64,000 nucleotides of DNA. It comes from Haemophilus parainfluenzae. Lineage in GTDB: Bacteria > Pseudomonadota > Gammaproteobacteria > Enterobacterales > Pasteurellaceae. Position numbers and translations under genes: made by a program. Numbering within the stretch: position 1 is the first letter of the stretch; every line of letters begins with the position of its first letter. Shown here piece after piece: positions 9,225 to 18,277 of this stretch. The stretch lies in assembly GCF_036288925.1 (NCBI RefSeq), contig NZ_CP127167.1:558001-622000 (forward strand). Direction: 5' to 3'. The notes beneath the pieces were generated by a model. The model did no database searches and was not told the origin of the DNA. It worked only from the letters and a program-made list of their open reading frames with translations.

Positions 9225-9324
9225 CCGTGTTGGATGGTTTGTTTTGAGAAGCAAATAAAGAGTATGAGAAACAAGAACGATAAGATGGCATCATAATATG
9301 ACGAATGCGACGAATATGAGCCAT
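9217..9324 (-). CDS. speFL: SpeFL-like leader peptide of the speF-potE operon
   Basis: A 35-codon ORF starting MAHIRRIRHIMM and lying 250 bases ahead of speF. E. coli SpeFL (34 residues) has the similar HIRR..HIM segment and regulates speF by ornithine-dependent ribosome stalling on the nascent peptide. The match in motif, length, position and operon makes this a homologue. An in-frame ATG at 9411 with AGAGGGA upstream would give a 64-residue form starting close to the predicted transcript start; the conserved part begins at 9324, where only a weak AAAGG site is seen. Which start is used is open. Confidence 0.82.
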   Translation of the reverse strand: MAHIRRIRHIMMPSYRSCFSYSLFASQNKPSNTAL

Positions 9325-9455
9325 TAAAGAACGACCTTTTATCGGATTAAACCGTAAAAGTCTTAATGCCTTTGTATGGACATATCTGTGTATATATGTA
9401 CGAAATAGCATAGAAAAAATCCCTCTTTCTATCTAAACTAACCTTTGTTGGGTAC

Positions 9456-9484
9456 ATTCTCTGCTTGTGTAAATATTATGTCAA
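9456..9484 (-). promoter_or_regulatory. Probable promoter of speFL-speF-potE
   Basis: On the minus strand TTGACA (9484-9479) and GAGAAT (9461-9456) are spaced 17 bases. A CRP-like CGTGATCATTATCAAA at 9502-9517 would centre near -60 from the expected start, a usual class I position; this site is imperfect and tentative. Confidence 0.55.
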
Positions 9485-9621
9485 TAATATTTTTCAAAAA
9501 ACGTGATCATTATCAAAAAATAAATTTAAATTTTACATAAAAATAAAACTACAAAAGTATGGAAATATTTTATCCTTAAAATTAGATGATAAATAAATAT
9601 ACCAATTTATCTAGATCCTTC

Positions 9622-10626
9622 CTAAGCTAAACTCGCAACCATGACTGCTTTAATTGTGTGCATACGGTTTTCTGCTTGTTCAAATGCAATGTTCATTGGC
9701 GATTCAAATACATCTTCAGTTACTTCAATACCATTCGCTAATTCAGGATATTTTTCAGCAATTTGACGACCCACTTTGGTTTCACTGTTATGGAAGGCAG
9801 GTAAGCAGTGCATAAATTTCACTTTTGGATTACCAGTGCGTTTCATTAATTCAGGTGTGACTTGATAAGGAAGTAATAATTTAATGCGTTCGCCCCAAGT
9901 TTCTAATGGTTCACCCATTGAAACCCACACATCAGTATGGACAAAATCTACACCTTTCACAGCTTTGTCGATATCTTCAGTTACAGTAATACGAGCGCCA
10001 CTTTCTTTCGCAAATTTTTCGCACATTTCCACAAGACTTGCTTCTGGTAATAATGCTTTAGGTCCACAAATACGAACATCCATACCTAATTTTGCACCAA
10101 TTAATAAAAGTGAATTACCCATGTTATTGCGAGCATCCCCAATATATACATAGCTAATTTCGCTTAATGGTTTATCGCAATGTTCAATCATGGTAAGTAC
10201 GTCGGCAAGCATTTGTGTTGGGTGGAATTCATCGGTTAAACCATTGAATACCGGCACACTAGCATAATCAGCAAGTTCTTGCACGGTACTTTGTTTAAAG
10301 CCACGATATTCAATGCCATCATACATTCTGCCTAATACGCGGGCGGTATCTTTCATACTTTCTTTGTGGCCAATTTGAGAGGAGTTCGGGTCGATGTAGG
10401 TGACTTGTGCGCCTTGGTCATAAGCAGCGACTTCGAATGCACAGCGTGTGCGGGTGGAGTTTTTTTCAAAGATGAGCGCTATATTTTTGCCTTTTAATTT
10501 TTGTTGTTCTGTGCCTGCATATTTGGCTCGTTTCAAATCTCGGGAGAGATCTAAGAGATATTTAATTTCACGTTCTGTGTGATGAACAAGACTCAATAGG
10601 TGTCTATTTTTAAGATTAAAAGCCAT
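9622..10626 (-). CDS. arcB: Ornithine carbamoyltransferase
   Basis: 334 residues, the same as E. coli ArgF. It joins ornithine and carbamoyl phosphate to give citrulline, or runs in reverse in catabolism. Carbamoyl-phosphate motif STRTR lies near residue 56, HPTQ near 134, and the ornithine-side motif HCLPAFH near 273. ATG 10626 has AAGGAGAT upstream; an in-frame ATG at 10653 precedes that site and is rejected. No arcA or arcC is adjacent, so the direction (anabolic or catabolic) is not settled by context. The H. influenzae orthologue is named arcB. Confidence 0.93.
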   Translation of the reverse strand: MAFNLKNRHLLSLVHHTEREIKYLLDLSRDLKRAKYAGTEQQKLKGKNIALIFEKNSTRTRCAFEVAAYDQGAQVTYIDPNSSQIGHKESMKDTARVLGRMYDGIEYRGFKQSTVQELADYASVPVFNGLTDEFHPTQMLADVLTMIEHCDKPLSEISYVYIGDARNNMGNSLLLIGAKLGMDVRICGPKALLPEASLVEMCEKFAKESGARITVTEDIDKAVKGVDFVHTDVWVSMGEPLETWGERIKLLLPYQVTPELMKRTGNPKVKFMHCLPAFHNSETKVGRQIAEKYPELANGIEVTEDVFESPMNIAFEQAENRMHTIKAVMVASLA

Positions 10627-10754
10627 AGCGATCTCCTTATCGGATGCCATCAATAAATGGCTACCTTACTGTGAATGAAGTAATTTTTAGCGGATTTAAT
10701 ACCCTATTTTTGTCCCAAACGTGAAGTTTTGCAATCAAATTAAATCCCTTATTT

Positions 10755-10770
10755 TGTGATGCATATCACA
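10755..10770. promoter_or_regulatory. Perfect CRP-binding site between arcB and cpdB
   Basis: TGTGATGCATATCACA matches the TGTGA-N6-TCACA consensus at all ten conserved positions. It lies 86 bases before cpdB and 129 before arcB, which diverge, and could serve either or both. Confidence 0.8.
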
Positions 10771-10855
10771 CTTCATTTCAGAACTTTATATTGCGCTTTC
10801 TTTATATATAAAAGAGATTTAAAATCTTGCCGATTTTTATACAACAGGAGCTCAT

Positions 10856-12829
10856 ATGATCAACAGAAGAGATTTCATCCAACTTGGCGCAAGCAGCATT
10901 TTAGCGTTAAGTGCAAGCCGTTTTGCTTTTGCGAAAAGCGACACACAAGTCGATTTACGTATTGTGGCAACGACCGATATTCACAGTTTTTTAACTGACT
11001 TCGATTACTACAAAGATGCACCGACTGAGAAATTCGGTTTTACCCGTGCAGCAAGCTTGATTCGTCAAGCTCGTCAAGAAGTGAAAAACAGCGTTTTAGT
11101 TGATAACGGTGACCTAATTCAAGGTAACCCAATTGCTGACTATCAAGCAGCTAAAGGTTATAAAGAAGGCAAATCAAACCCAGCCGTGGATTGCTTAAAT
11201 GCGATGCACTATGAAGTAGGGACATTAGGTAACCACGAGTTTAACTATGGCTTAGATTATTTAGCGGATGCGATTAAACAAGCGAAATTCCCTATCATCA
11301 ATGCTAACGTAGTGAAAGTCGGTACCGAAGAGCCCTATTTCACGCCTTATGTAATCCAAACAAAAGAAGTGGTGGATAGCCAAGGTGAAACGCATAAACT
11401 AAACATTGGTTATATCGGTTTTGTGCCACCACAAATTATGGTGTGGGATAAAGCGAACTTACAAGGCAAAGTAGAAACCCGCGATATCGTGAAAACCGCA
11501 CAAAAATATGTGCCAGAAATGAAACAAAAAGGTGCAGATATTATTGTGGCACTTGCGCACACAGGCCCATCTGACGAGCCATATCAAGAAGGTGCAGAAA
11601 ACTCAGCATTCTATCTTGCTGATATACCGCACATTGATGCGATTGTTTTCGGTCACTCTCACCGTTTATTCCCAAATAAAGAGTTTGCAAAATCACCAAA
11701 TGCAGATATTGCTAAAGGTACTGTGAAAGGCGTGCCTGAAAGTATGGCAGGTTACTGGGCAAATAACATCAGTGTAATCGACTTAACCCTTGCTCAACAC
11801 AATGGCAAATGGTTAGTGGCTGATGGTAAAGCGGCTCTTCGCCCAATTTACGACGCTGAAAACAAAAAAGCGACCACAGAAAGTGACGCAGAATTGACCG
11901 CACTTTTAAAACCTGTGCATGAAGCCACCCGTGAATTCGTGGCGCAACCAATCGGTAAAGCCACCGATAACATGTATAGCTACTTAGCCTTAGTGCAAGA
12001 TGACCCAACTATTCAAATTGTGAACCAAGCACAAAAAGCTTATGTTGAAAAAGTAGCACCAAGTGTTGCAGCAATGGCAGGCTTACCAATTTTAAGTGCA
12101 GGCGCACCATTTAAAGCAGGTGGACGTAAAAATGACCCTACTGGCTATACAGAGGTGAACAAAGGTGAATTAACCTTCCGTAATGCGGCAGATTTATATC
12201 TCTATCCAAATACCTTAATTGTGGTGAAAGCAACGGGTGAAGAATTGAAAGAATGGTTGGAATGTAGCGCAGGTATGTTCAAACAAATCGATCCTACAAG
12301 TGACAAACCACAATCTTTACTTGATTGGGAAGGCTTCCGTACTTATAACTATGATGTGATTGACGGTGTAAATTATGAATTCGACCTCACTCAACCAGCG
12401 CGTTATGATGGCGAATGCAAATTGATTAACCCGAATTCACACCGTGTAGTGAATTTAACTTACCAAGGTAAACCGGTTGATCCAAAAGCAGAATTCTTAA
12501 TTGCGACTAATAACTATCGAGCTTACGGTAATAAATTCCCAGGCACAGGCGATGCACACATTGTTTACGCTTCTCCTGATGAAAACCGCCAAATTCTTGC
12601 GGATTACATCAAAGCAGAAAGTGAAAAGCATGGCCATGTAAACCCAAGTGCGGATAAAAACTGGCGTTTTGCACCGATTAAAGGTAACGATAAATTAGAT
12701 GTGCGTTTTGAAACCTCGCCAAGCGAACAGGCAGCGAAATTTATTCAAGATAATGCACAATATCCAATGAAGAAAGTCGGCACTGATGAAGTGGGCTTTG
12801 CGGTATATCAAATCGATTTATCTAAATAA
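10856..12829 (+). CDS. cpdB: Periplasmic 2',3'-cyclic-nucleotide 2'-phosphodiesterase / 3'-nucleotidase
   Basis: 657 residues. After an N-terminal signal comes a metallophosphatase domain with ATTDIHSF (metal-ligand Asp and His, residues ~38-45), [25 protein letters not shown] and FGHSHRLF, then a 5'-nucleotidase C-terminal substrate domain. It hydrolyses 2',3'-cyclic nucleotides and 3'-nucleotides so nucleosides can be imported. The leader begins [11 protein letters not shown], a twin-arginine motif followed by a hydrophobic stretch and an AFA cleavage region, unlike the plain Sec signal of E. coli CpdB. GGAGCT precedes the ATG. A perfect CRP site lies upstream. Confidence 0.93.
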   Translation: MINRRDFIQLGASSILALSASRFAFAKSDTQVDLRIVATTDIHSFLTDFDYYKDAPTEKFGFTRAASLIRQARQEVKNSVLVDNGDLIQGNPIADYQAAKGYKEGKSNPAVDCLNAMHYEVGTLGNHEFNYGLDYLADAIKQAKFPIINANVVKVGTEEPYFTPYVIQTKEVVDSQGETHKLNIGYIGFVPPQIMVWDKANLQGKVETRDIVKTAQKYVPEMKQKGADIIVALAHTGPSDEPYQEGAENSAFYLADIPHIDAIVFGHSHRLFPNKEFAKSPNADIAKGTVKGVPESMAGYWANNISVIDLTLAQHNGKWLVADGKAALRPIYDAENKKATTESDAELTALLKPVHEATREFVAQPIGKATDNMYSYLALVQDDPTIQIVNQAQKAYVEKVAPSVAAMAGLPILSAGAPFKAGGRKNDPTGYTEVNKGELTFRNAADLYLYPNTLIVVKATGEELKEWLECSAGMFKQIDPTSDKPQSLLDWEGFRTYNYDVIDGVNYEFDLTQPARYDGECKLINPNSHRVVNLTYQGKPVDPKAEFLIATNNYRAYGNKFPGTGDAHIVYASPDENRQILADYIKAESEKHGHVNPSADKNWRFAPIKGNDKLDVRFETSPSEQAAKFIQDNAQYPMKKVGTDEVGFAVYQIDLSK

Positions 12830-12860
12830 CAAAAAAGGGCGTGCTCAGCACGCCCTACTT
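12830..12860. terminator. Bidirectional terminator between cpdB and metS-like gene
   Basis: AGGGCGTG / CACGCCCT stem with loop CTCAG. The preceding A6 becomes a T6 tail on the minus strand, making it strongest for the leftward transporter operon. An uptake signal follows at ~12867. Confidence 0.88.
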
Positions 12861-12886
12861 ATTTCAAAGTGCGGTCAATTTTGACT

Positions 12887-12985
12887 TTATTTCTCTTCTT
12901 TTGGAAGTCTAATTAAAGCAAAGATCAAGCCTCCCCAAATCACAAGAAGCGCCACAATCATCATTGCAATTGCAATACTTGTCAT
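12887..12985 (-). CDS. MetS-like small subunit of NSS amino acid importer
   Basis: A 32-residue ORF beginning MTSIAIAMMIVALLVIWGG and ending RLPKEEK: a single membrane helix and a charged tail. The ATG is only 3 bases after the stop of the large transporter, with AAAGGAG upstream, so the two are translationally coupled. Short one-helix proteins in this position are known as the small subunit (MetS) of MetP-type methionine/alanine importers, where they are needed for transport. The assignment rests on position, length and topology. Confidence 0.78.
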   Translation of the reverse strand: MTSIAIAMMIVALLVIWGGLIFALIRLPKEEK

Positions 12986-12987
12986 CT

Positions 12988-14502
12988 TTATTCTCCTTTT
13001 TCTTCAAGATTAAAGTTCTCTTCATTTTTCCATTTTAAGCGAGAAAGAATGAACGAAACGACTACAAGCAAAATTGCCATACCCCAACCAAAGGTATTTA
13101 CGAACCAACTTGGATAACCTTCATAACCTTCTGTAAATACCTTCGCACCTTCACTAAATAACATAAAGGCAAGAATACCCGTGGTGATGACAATGCATAA
13201 ACGCCATAAAAAACCGACTTTAAATGAAGAGCTTTGATTTAAGTGGTTGCCTAATAAACCTAGTTTTTCATTTGCTACAATCACAATTAATGAAACAAAT
13301 GCGACCGCTACAATACCAAAGTAGTTCACAAATTTATCGAACACATCAAGCATTGGTAAGCCGGTTGTGGTACCGAATAAAATTACTGATACCACCATCA
13401 TTGGTAAACCGACGATAAAGGTCACTTTTGAACGACGAATGCGAAGTTTATCCTGTACCGCAGAAATAATTACTTCAATAACAGAGATAAATGAAGTTAA
13501 TGCTGCGAAAGTTAATGAACCGAAGAACAATACCCCTAACACTTCACCAAATGGTGCTTTATTAATGATGGTTGGGAATGCAAAGAAGGCTAAACCAATA
13601 CCGCCTTTTGCCACCTCACTCACTTCCACACCTTGTGCAGCTGCAATAAAGCCTAATGCCGCAAATACACCGATACCTGCAAGTACTTCAAAGCTTGAGT
13701 TCGCAAAGCCAACAACTAAACCACTTCCTGTTAAATCAGAATCTTTTTTCAGGTAAGACGCATAAGTGATCATAATCCCGAAACAAATAGAAAGAGAGAA
13801 GAAGATTTGACCGTAAGCCGCAATCCACACACTTGGGTTAGACAATTTAGACCAGTCTGGGGTAAATAACGCATTCAAGCCTTTTTCTGCACCTGGTAAG
13901 AATAAAGAATAAACAACCAACGCCACAAACATCACCACTAAAACAGGCATTAAGATATCTGCAGATTTAGAAATCCCTTTTTTAATACCTAAAGAAAGTA
14001 CGCCTAATGCTACTAACCATACCGCGATTAATGGACCAGTTATCATGCCGACAAACTCAAAGCTCACTCCATTACTGATCTCCCCCATTTTTAAGAATTC
14101 ATGTAAGAAGAAATCAATTGGTTGATCGCCCCAAGCAGAATTAAGTGAGAAGTAGGTATAGCTTGCCGCCCAACCTAATACTACTGCATAGTAAAGCCCG
14201 ATAATGACATTGACCATCACCTGCCACCAACCAAACACTTCAAAATGTGGGTTAAAGCGACGATAAGAAAGTGGCGCACCTCCACGATGGCGATGACCAA
14301 TTGCGTAATCTAAGAAAAGCAATGGAATACCAGCGGTTAAAAGAGCAATGAGGTAAGGGATAATAAATGCACCGCCTCCGTTTTCATAAGTGGTATAAGG
14401 GAAACGCCAGATGTTTCCTAAGCCAACAGCGGATCCAATTGCCGCCATAATAAATGCTTTCCGACCGGAGAAGGTCTCACGCTTTGCGTTTGACTGCGCC
14501 AT
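12988..14502 (-). CDS. Sodium-dependent NSS-family amino acid transporter (MetP-like)
   Basis: 504 residues from the chosen start. The family signature [20 protein letters not shown] lies at ~22-41, in the unwound first helix that binds sodium and substrate, and about 12 membrane helices follow. The presence of a MetS-type small subunit immediately downstream points to methionine or alanine uptake. An ATG at 14535 is in frame, but AAGGAAC sits just before the ATG at 14502 and the protein there begins MAQSNAKRE, so that start is taken. The bidirectional terminator at 12830-12860 ends the pair. Confidence 0.88.
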   Translation of the reverse strand: MAQSNAKRETFSGRKAFIMAAIGSAVGLGNIWRFPYTTYENGGGAFIIPYLIALLTAGIPLLFLDYAIGHRHRGGAPLSYRRFNPHFEVFGWWQVMVNVIIGLYYAVVLGWAASYTYFSLNSAWGDQPIDFFLHEFLKMGEISNGVSFEFVGMITGPLIAVWLVALGVLSLGIKKGISKSADILMPVLVVMFVALVVYSLFLPGAEKGLNALFTPDWSKLSNPSVWIAAYGQIFFSLSICFGIMITYASYLKKDSDLTGSGLVVGFANSSFEVLAGIGVFAALGFIAAAQGVEVSEVAKGGIGLAFFAFPTIINKAPFGEVLGVLFFGSLTFAALTSFISVIEVIISAVQDKLRIRRSKVTFIVGLPMMVVSVILFGTTTGLPMLDVFDKFVNYFGIVAVAFVSLIVIVANEKLGLLGNHLNQSSSFKVGFLWRLCIVITTGILAFMLFSEGAKVFTEGYEGYPSWFVNTFGWGMAILLVVVSFILSRLKWKNEENFNLEEKGE

Positions 14503-14666
14503 ATTAAGTTCCTTTTGAATGAAGAAAGATTTCAATATAATGAATTCTAAAACCGAGTCAAGAACTCGATTTAAAGAGAGATTAAATTCAGTGAATTTTT
14601 TTCAAATTTAACTGTCTAATCACACAATTAAATTTTTATTTACACCAAACTGAAAAGGAAACATTT

Positions 14667-15305
14667 ATGGATCTCAACAGCATTTTAAATCAAGTTTTAG
14701 ATGTCGCTAAAAACTCTGCAAGCAAACTTGAAACCGGCAACCAAACTATTGACTCTATCACTAAAGTAGGTGGCGGTGCTGCATTAGGCGGTATTTTATC
14801 AATGATTTTAGGCCGTAGTGGTGGTGCAAGTTTAGCAAAATTAGGCTCACTTGCTGTATTAGGTAACCTTGCTTATCAAGCTTACCAAAACTATCAAAAA
14901 TCCCAACAAAGCAGCCAACCAAACATCTCAGAAAATGCGTTTGATGTATTAAATTCATCAACTTATATCGATACAGGTGAATTAATTTTACGCACAATGA
15001 TCGCCGCAGCGGCAGCAGATGGTGAAATTACTGAAGATGAAAAACAAACTATTGCAAACGAAGCAGGTAACAACCCTGAATTAGCACAATGGATTGCACA
15101 AGAAATCCAAAATCCAATTTCTATCAATGAAATTGCACGTCTTGTAGGCAACGATACTGCACTTGCAAGCAATGTATATTTAGCTGCTCGTTTAGTAAGC
15201 AAAGATTTATCTCGCAAAGAAATCATTTTCTTAGCAGATTTAGCAAAAGCATTAGGCTTAGATGATGCACTTGTTGAACAATTAGAAAAACAAGCTGGTT
15301 TCTAA
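14667..15305 (+). CDS. yebE: DUF533 / YebE-like inner-membrane protein
   Basis: 212 residues. A glycine/alanine-rich hydrophobic segment (about 34-67) is followed by a Gln/Ser-rich linker and a C-terminal helical TerB-like domain (about 95-212) rich in acidic residues, including AAAAADGEITEDEKQ. This is the DUF533 (YebE) layout, a widely conserved family without a settled function, linked to envelope stress in E. coli. AAAAGGAAAC precedes the ATG. Stand-alone gene with its own terminator. Confidence 0.85.
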   Translation: MDLNSILNQVLDVAKNSASKLETGNQTIDSITKVGGGAALGGILSMILGRSGGASLAKLGSLAVLGNLAYQAYQNYQKSQQSSQPNISENAFDVLNSSTYIDTGELILRTMIAAAAADGEITEDEKQTIANEAGNNPELAQWIAQEIQNPISINEIARLVGNDTALASNVYLAARLVSKDLSRKEIIFLADLAKALGLDDALVEQLEKQAGF

Positions 15306-15354
15306 TTTTAGACACAGAAAATATCACATTTTCTAATGTCTCTTTTCATCAAAA

Positions 15355-15386
15355 AACACGATAATATTTTTTATCGTGTTTTTTTC
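15355..15386 (+). terminator. Intrinsic terminator after yebE
   Basis: AACACGATAA / TTATCGTGTT, perfect 10-bp stem, loop TATTTT, followed by a T run. The 106 bases from here to ilvG are AT-rich; I found no leader peptide rich in Ile, Leu or Val codons, so no classical ilv attenuator is evident. Confidence 0.88.
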
Positions 15387-15491
15387 GCTTGTATTTTTGT
15401 AAAAACCTGTCTAAAAATAGAAAAATTCAGCTACAATGCTGAACTTAAGCTTTTAATAAACTATATCAATAATCATAAAATAGGAAGCAAT

Positions 15492-17147
15492 ATGACAGGT
15501 GCACAACTCATCATTCAATGTCTAAAAGCGCATGGCGTAACCGATCTTTTCGGCTACCCAGGCGGGGCAATCATGCCAACCTATGATGCAATTTATGACT
15601 CAGCTCTTGACCATCTTCTTTGCCGTAACGAACAAGGTGCAGCAATAGCCGCAATTGGTTATGCTCGCTCTACGGGCAAAGTTGGCGTATGTGTCGCAAC
15701 ATCAGGTCCAGGTGCAACCAACTTAGTAACAGGTTTAGGCGATGCCTTTGCTGATTCTGTACCTATCGTGGCATTTACTGGTCAAGTAGCAGCACCACTT
15801 ATCGGTACAGATGCTTTCCAAGAAGCTGATGTTTTAGGTTTATCCCTTGCGTGTACCAAACACAGCTATATTGTTCAATCTGTTGAAGAACTTCCTGAAA
15901 TTATTGCTTCTGCTTTCCAAATTGCACAAAGCGGCAGACCAGGCCCTGTTCTCATCGATGTCCCTCGTAACATCCAAGTTGGCGATGTACCAGAACATAT
16001 CAAACCTATTGTCAAACCAACCGTAAAACCAACCGCACTTTCAGAATTAAAATTAGCTGAAGCAAAAACATTATTGGCACAAGCGAAAAAACCGGTGCTT
16101 TATGTCGGTGGTGGTGTAGGCATGGCGAAAGCTACACAAGCGGTCAAAAAATTCCTACAAATTACCAAAATGCCATCTGTTTCAACATTAAAAGGTTTAG
16201 GCTCAATTGACCCGACCGATCCCGTTTATATGGGCATGATTGGTATGCACGGCACAAGACCTGCCAATATTGCCGTACACGAATGTGATTTATTGTTAGT
16301 GTGCGGTGCACGTTTTGACGACCGCGTGACAGGCAAATTAGACAGTTTTGCGCCACAAGCTAAAGTCATTCATTGTGATATTGATGCGGCTGAAATCAAT
16401 AAACTTCGTGTGGCCAATGTTGCCCTTCAAGGTGATTTAATTCAAGCTTTAGAGGCTTTAAGTATCCCGCTTGCGATTGATGATTGGCGTACACATATTC
16501 AAGCGCTGAAAGCCAAACTCGATTTTACTTATATCAACAATGCAGGTAATCGACCGATTGACCCTTGGGCATTGCTCAACACTCTTTCACAGCGTAAACC
16601 TCAAAATGCGGTGATTTGTACCGATGTTGGTCAACACCAAATGTGGTCAGCACAACATATGCGTCATTTCGCACCAGAAAACTATATTACCTCTGCGGGC
16701 TTCGGCACCATGGGATTTGGTTTACCTGCAGCGGTGGGCGCGAAAAAAGCACGTCCTCATGATGAAGTGATTTTAGTCACGGGTGATGGTTCATTGATGA
16801 TGAACATTCAAGAATTAGGTTCAATCAAACGCGGCAAATTACCCGTGAAAATTTTACTGTTAGATAACCAACGTCTTGGTATGGTGCGTCAATGGCAAGA
16901 CCTTTTCTGGAACAAACGCCGCTCTGAAACCATTTTAGAAGATAACCCTGATTTCGTGATGTTAGCGAAAGCTTTTGATATTCCAGCTGAACGCATTGAG
17001 CGCGCTGATGACGTGGATGCAGCACTTAATCGCTTATTAAATAGCGAAACCGCTTATTTGCTACAAGTATGCATTCCACCTGAAGAATGCGTATGGCCAT
17101 TAGTCCCACCAGGTGCATGTAATGCCGATATGTTGGAGGAAATTTAA
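15492..17147 (+). CDS. ilvG: Acetolactate synthase II large subunit
   Basis: 551 residues, very like E. coli IlvG (548). It condenses two pyruvates, or pyruvate with 2-oxobutyrate, in valine/isoleucine synthesis with thiamine diphosphate and FAD. Seen in order: GYPGGAIMP and the catalytic glutamate in RNEQGAA (about 46-52), the FAD-domain motif [11 protein letters not shown], and the ThDP motif GDGSLMMN. An upstream in-frame extension to 15336 exists, but family homology begins MTGAQLII, and AGGAAGC lies just before this ATG. One base separates the stop from the ilvM start region. Confidence 0.95.
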   Translation: MTGAQLIIQCLKAHGVTDLFGYPGGAIMPTYDAIYDSALDHLLCRNEQGAAIAAIGYARSTGKVGVCVATSGPGATNLVTGLGDAFADSVPIVAFTGQVAAPLIGTDAFQEADVLGLSLACTKHSYIVQSVEELPEIIASAFQIAQSGRPGPVLIDVPRNIQVGDVPEHIKPIVKPTVKPTALSELKLAEAKTLLAQAKKPVLYVGGGVGMAKATQAVKKFLQITKMPSVSTLKGLGSIDPTDPVYMGMIGMHGTRPANIAVHECDLLLVCGARFDDRVTGKLDSFAPQAKVIHCDIDAAEINKLRVANVALQGDLIQALEALSIPLAIDDWRTHIQALKAKLDFTYINNAGNRPIDPWALLNTLSQRKPQNAVICTDVGQHQMWSAQHMRHFAPENYITSAGFGTMGFGLPAAVGAKKARPHDEVILVTGDGSLMMNIQELGSIKRGKLPVKILLLDNQRLGMVRQWQDLFWNKRRSETILEDNPDFVMLAKAFDIPAERIERADDVDAALNRLLNSETAYLLQVCIPPEECVWPLVPPGACNADMLEEI

Positions 17148-17148
17148 G

Positions 17149-17367
17149 ATGAATCAATATACTTTTGACTTGATCGCTCAACATCGCCCAGAGGTTTTAG
17201 AACGTGTATTACGCGTTATTCGTTTACGTGGTTTCACTGTGACTAATATGGATATGGCATTGGTAGAAACCCAAGTGAAGTTAAAAATCACTGTAAAATC
17301 TGACCGCACTTTTGATTTGTTGGTGAATCAATTGGAGAAATTGCCGGATGTGGTGGAGATAAAATAA
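17149..17367 (+). CDS. ilvM: Acetolactate synthase II small (regulatory) subunit
   Basis: 72 residues forming a single ACT domain (VLERVLRVIRLRGFTV, residues ~14-29, is its core strand-helix). IlvM stabilises and activates IlvG; E. coli IlvM is 87 residues, so this one is slightly short at the C-terminus. GGAGGAAATTTAAG precedes the ATG, which starts right at the ilvG stop. The stop overlaps the ATG of the next gene (TAATG). Confidence 0.92.
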   Translation: MNQYTFDLIAQHRPEVLERVLRVIRLRGFTVTNMDMALVETQVKLKITVKSDRTFDLLVNQLEKLPDVVEIK

Positions 17368-17942
17368 TGAAAAAATTTCTTTTACTTGTTATTTCTATCT
17401 TATTTATAGTTGGATGTACAACCAATAAAAAAGAAATATCTAAACAAACAGAGGTGATCCAAGCCTTTTTTATTGCAAACAATAATATTTATGCCATAGG
17501 AGATTTAAATAGCTATCAATTCTCATCTTCTAAATCTGAAGATGTGCAAAATTTCATTAATTTTTTAAATTCTAAAGATATGAAAGCTTTTAAAGAAGCA
17601 CGCATAGATCGTATTGAAAAAAATAGTGAAGATAACAAAATTAAAGCATTCGTATTTATTGAACTTGATAGCAAAAAATTGACTAAAAAGGAGATAGAAA
17701 GTTTATTTAATAAACGTGATGTTTACAAATCCTCTCAGGGAAATCCTGACTTACTTTTTGGAATAAGTCATGGTGAGCTTGTAAAGCTTCAGAATAAAGA
17801 TGAGATCTTGATTAAAGGAAAGCTCTCTAAACCATTAAAAACAAATTTTATTGAATATAAAAAATCAACAAGTTTTGATTATGAAGGGACCAAAGAGGGA
17901 GCTTCAATGGCTGTTGTTTGGGGGGCGTTGCTATTCTTATGA
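17367..17942 (+). CDS. Putative lipoprotein inserted in the ilv operon, possibly frameshifted
   Basis: 191 residues, no family recognised. The N-terminus is a lipoprotein signal (MKKFLLLVISILFIVGC; Cys17 as the lipid site), followed by a Lys/Ser/Asn-rich, mostly soluble region. Start overlaps the ilvM stop, so it is in the operon. Near the end a run of six G (17920-17925) is followed by stop at 17940. One more G would open a continuous frame to 17998 giving a hydrophobic tail beginning GGVAILMIPLAII. Base composition is more AT-rich than ilvM and ilvD, which suggests later arrival. It may be a frameshifted or phase-variable gene. Confidence 0.7.
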   Translation: MKKFLLLVISILFIVGCTTNKKEISKQTEVIQAFFIANNNIYAIGDLNSYQFSSSKSEDVQNFINFLNSKDMKAFKEARIDRIEKNSEDNKIKAFVFIELDSKKLTKKEIESLFNKRDVYKSSQGNPDLLFGISHGELVKLQNKDEILIKGKLSKPLKTNFIEYKKSTSFDYEGTKEGASMAVVWGALLFL

Positions 17943-18030
17943 TTCCATTAGCAATTATTACATTACCATTTCAAGCTATAGATTCTTTATCTAAATAATT
18001 GCATTTATAAATTTAACTTTATTGAATAAT

Positions 18031-18227
18031 TTCTTCGTATTATCTTCTGCCAAATCTCCCCTACCCCTCTTTGATAAAGAGGGGGAAAGAACGAGCGAGA
18101 TTTTATATCATTATTCTACTTTGATATGGCAAATATAAATTAGTCAGATGACAGCAAATTTATAAAGAAAATCCCCTCTTTAGCAAAGAGGGGTAGGGGA
18201 GATTTGGCAGTATTCATTAACGAAGAA
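18031..18227. repeat. Long nested inverted-repeat element between ilvM-lipoprotein and ilvD
   Basis: The arm 18047-18085 (starting CTGCCAAATCTCCCC) is repeated inverted at 18172-18210 with one clear mismatch. Each arm itself holds a small hairpin (CCCCTCTTT / AAAGAGGGG). TTCTTCG and CGAAGAA flank at about 18031 and 18221, widening the palindrome. The ~86-base centre is AT-rich and has no ORF. There is no transposase, so it looks like a MITE-like or intergenic dyad repeat. The rest of 17943-18277 holds only the possible out-of-frame tail of the lipoprotein and the ilvD ribosome site. Confidence 0.82.
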
Positions 18228-18277
18228 ATTAAATAATATAACGAACTTTAACAAAAATTTACTTGGAGAGATTATTT

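Noticed and set aside
13367..13756. 129-codon ORF opposite the NSS transporter
   Set aside because: It lies wholly inside the transporter on the other strand, has no ribosome site and reads as low-complexity Thr/Pro/Asn sequence, typical of an antisense shadow.
15306..15491. Possible ilv leader peptide/attenuator
   Set aside because: The only frame opening here is the in-frame upstream extension of ilvG; it lacks Ile/Leu/Val codon clusters. The hairpin present terminates yebE and is too far from ilvG to look like an attenuator.
18031..18227. CRISPR array or insertion sequence
   Set aside because: Only two inverted arms, no regular spacing of direct repeats, and no transposase gene.
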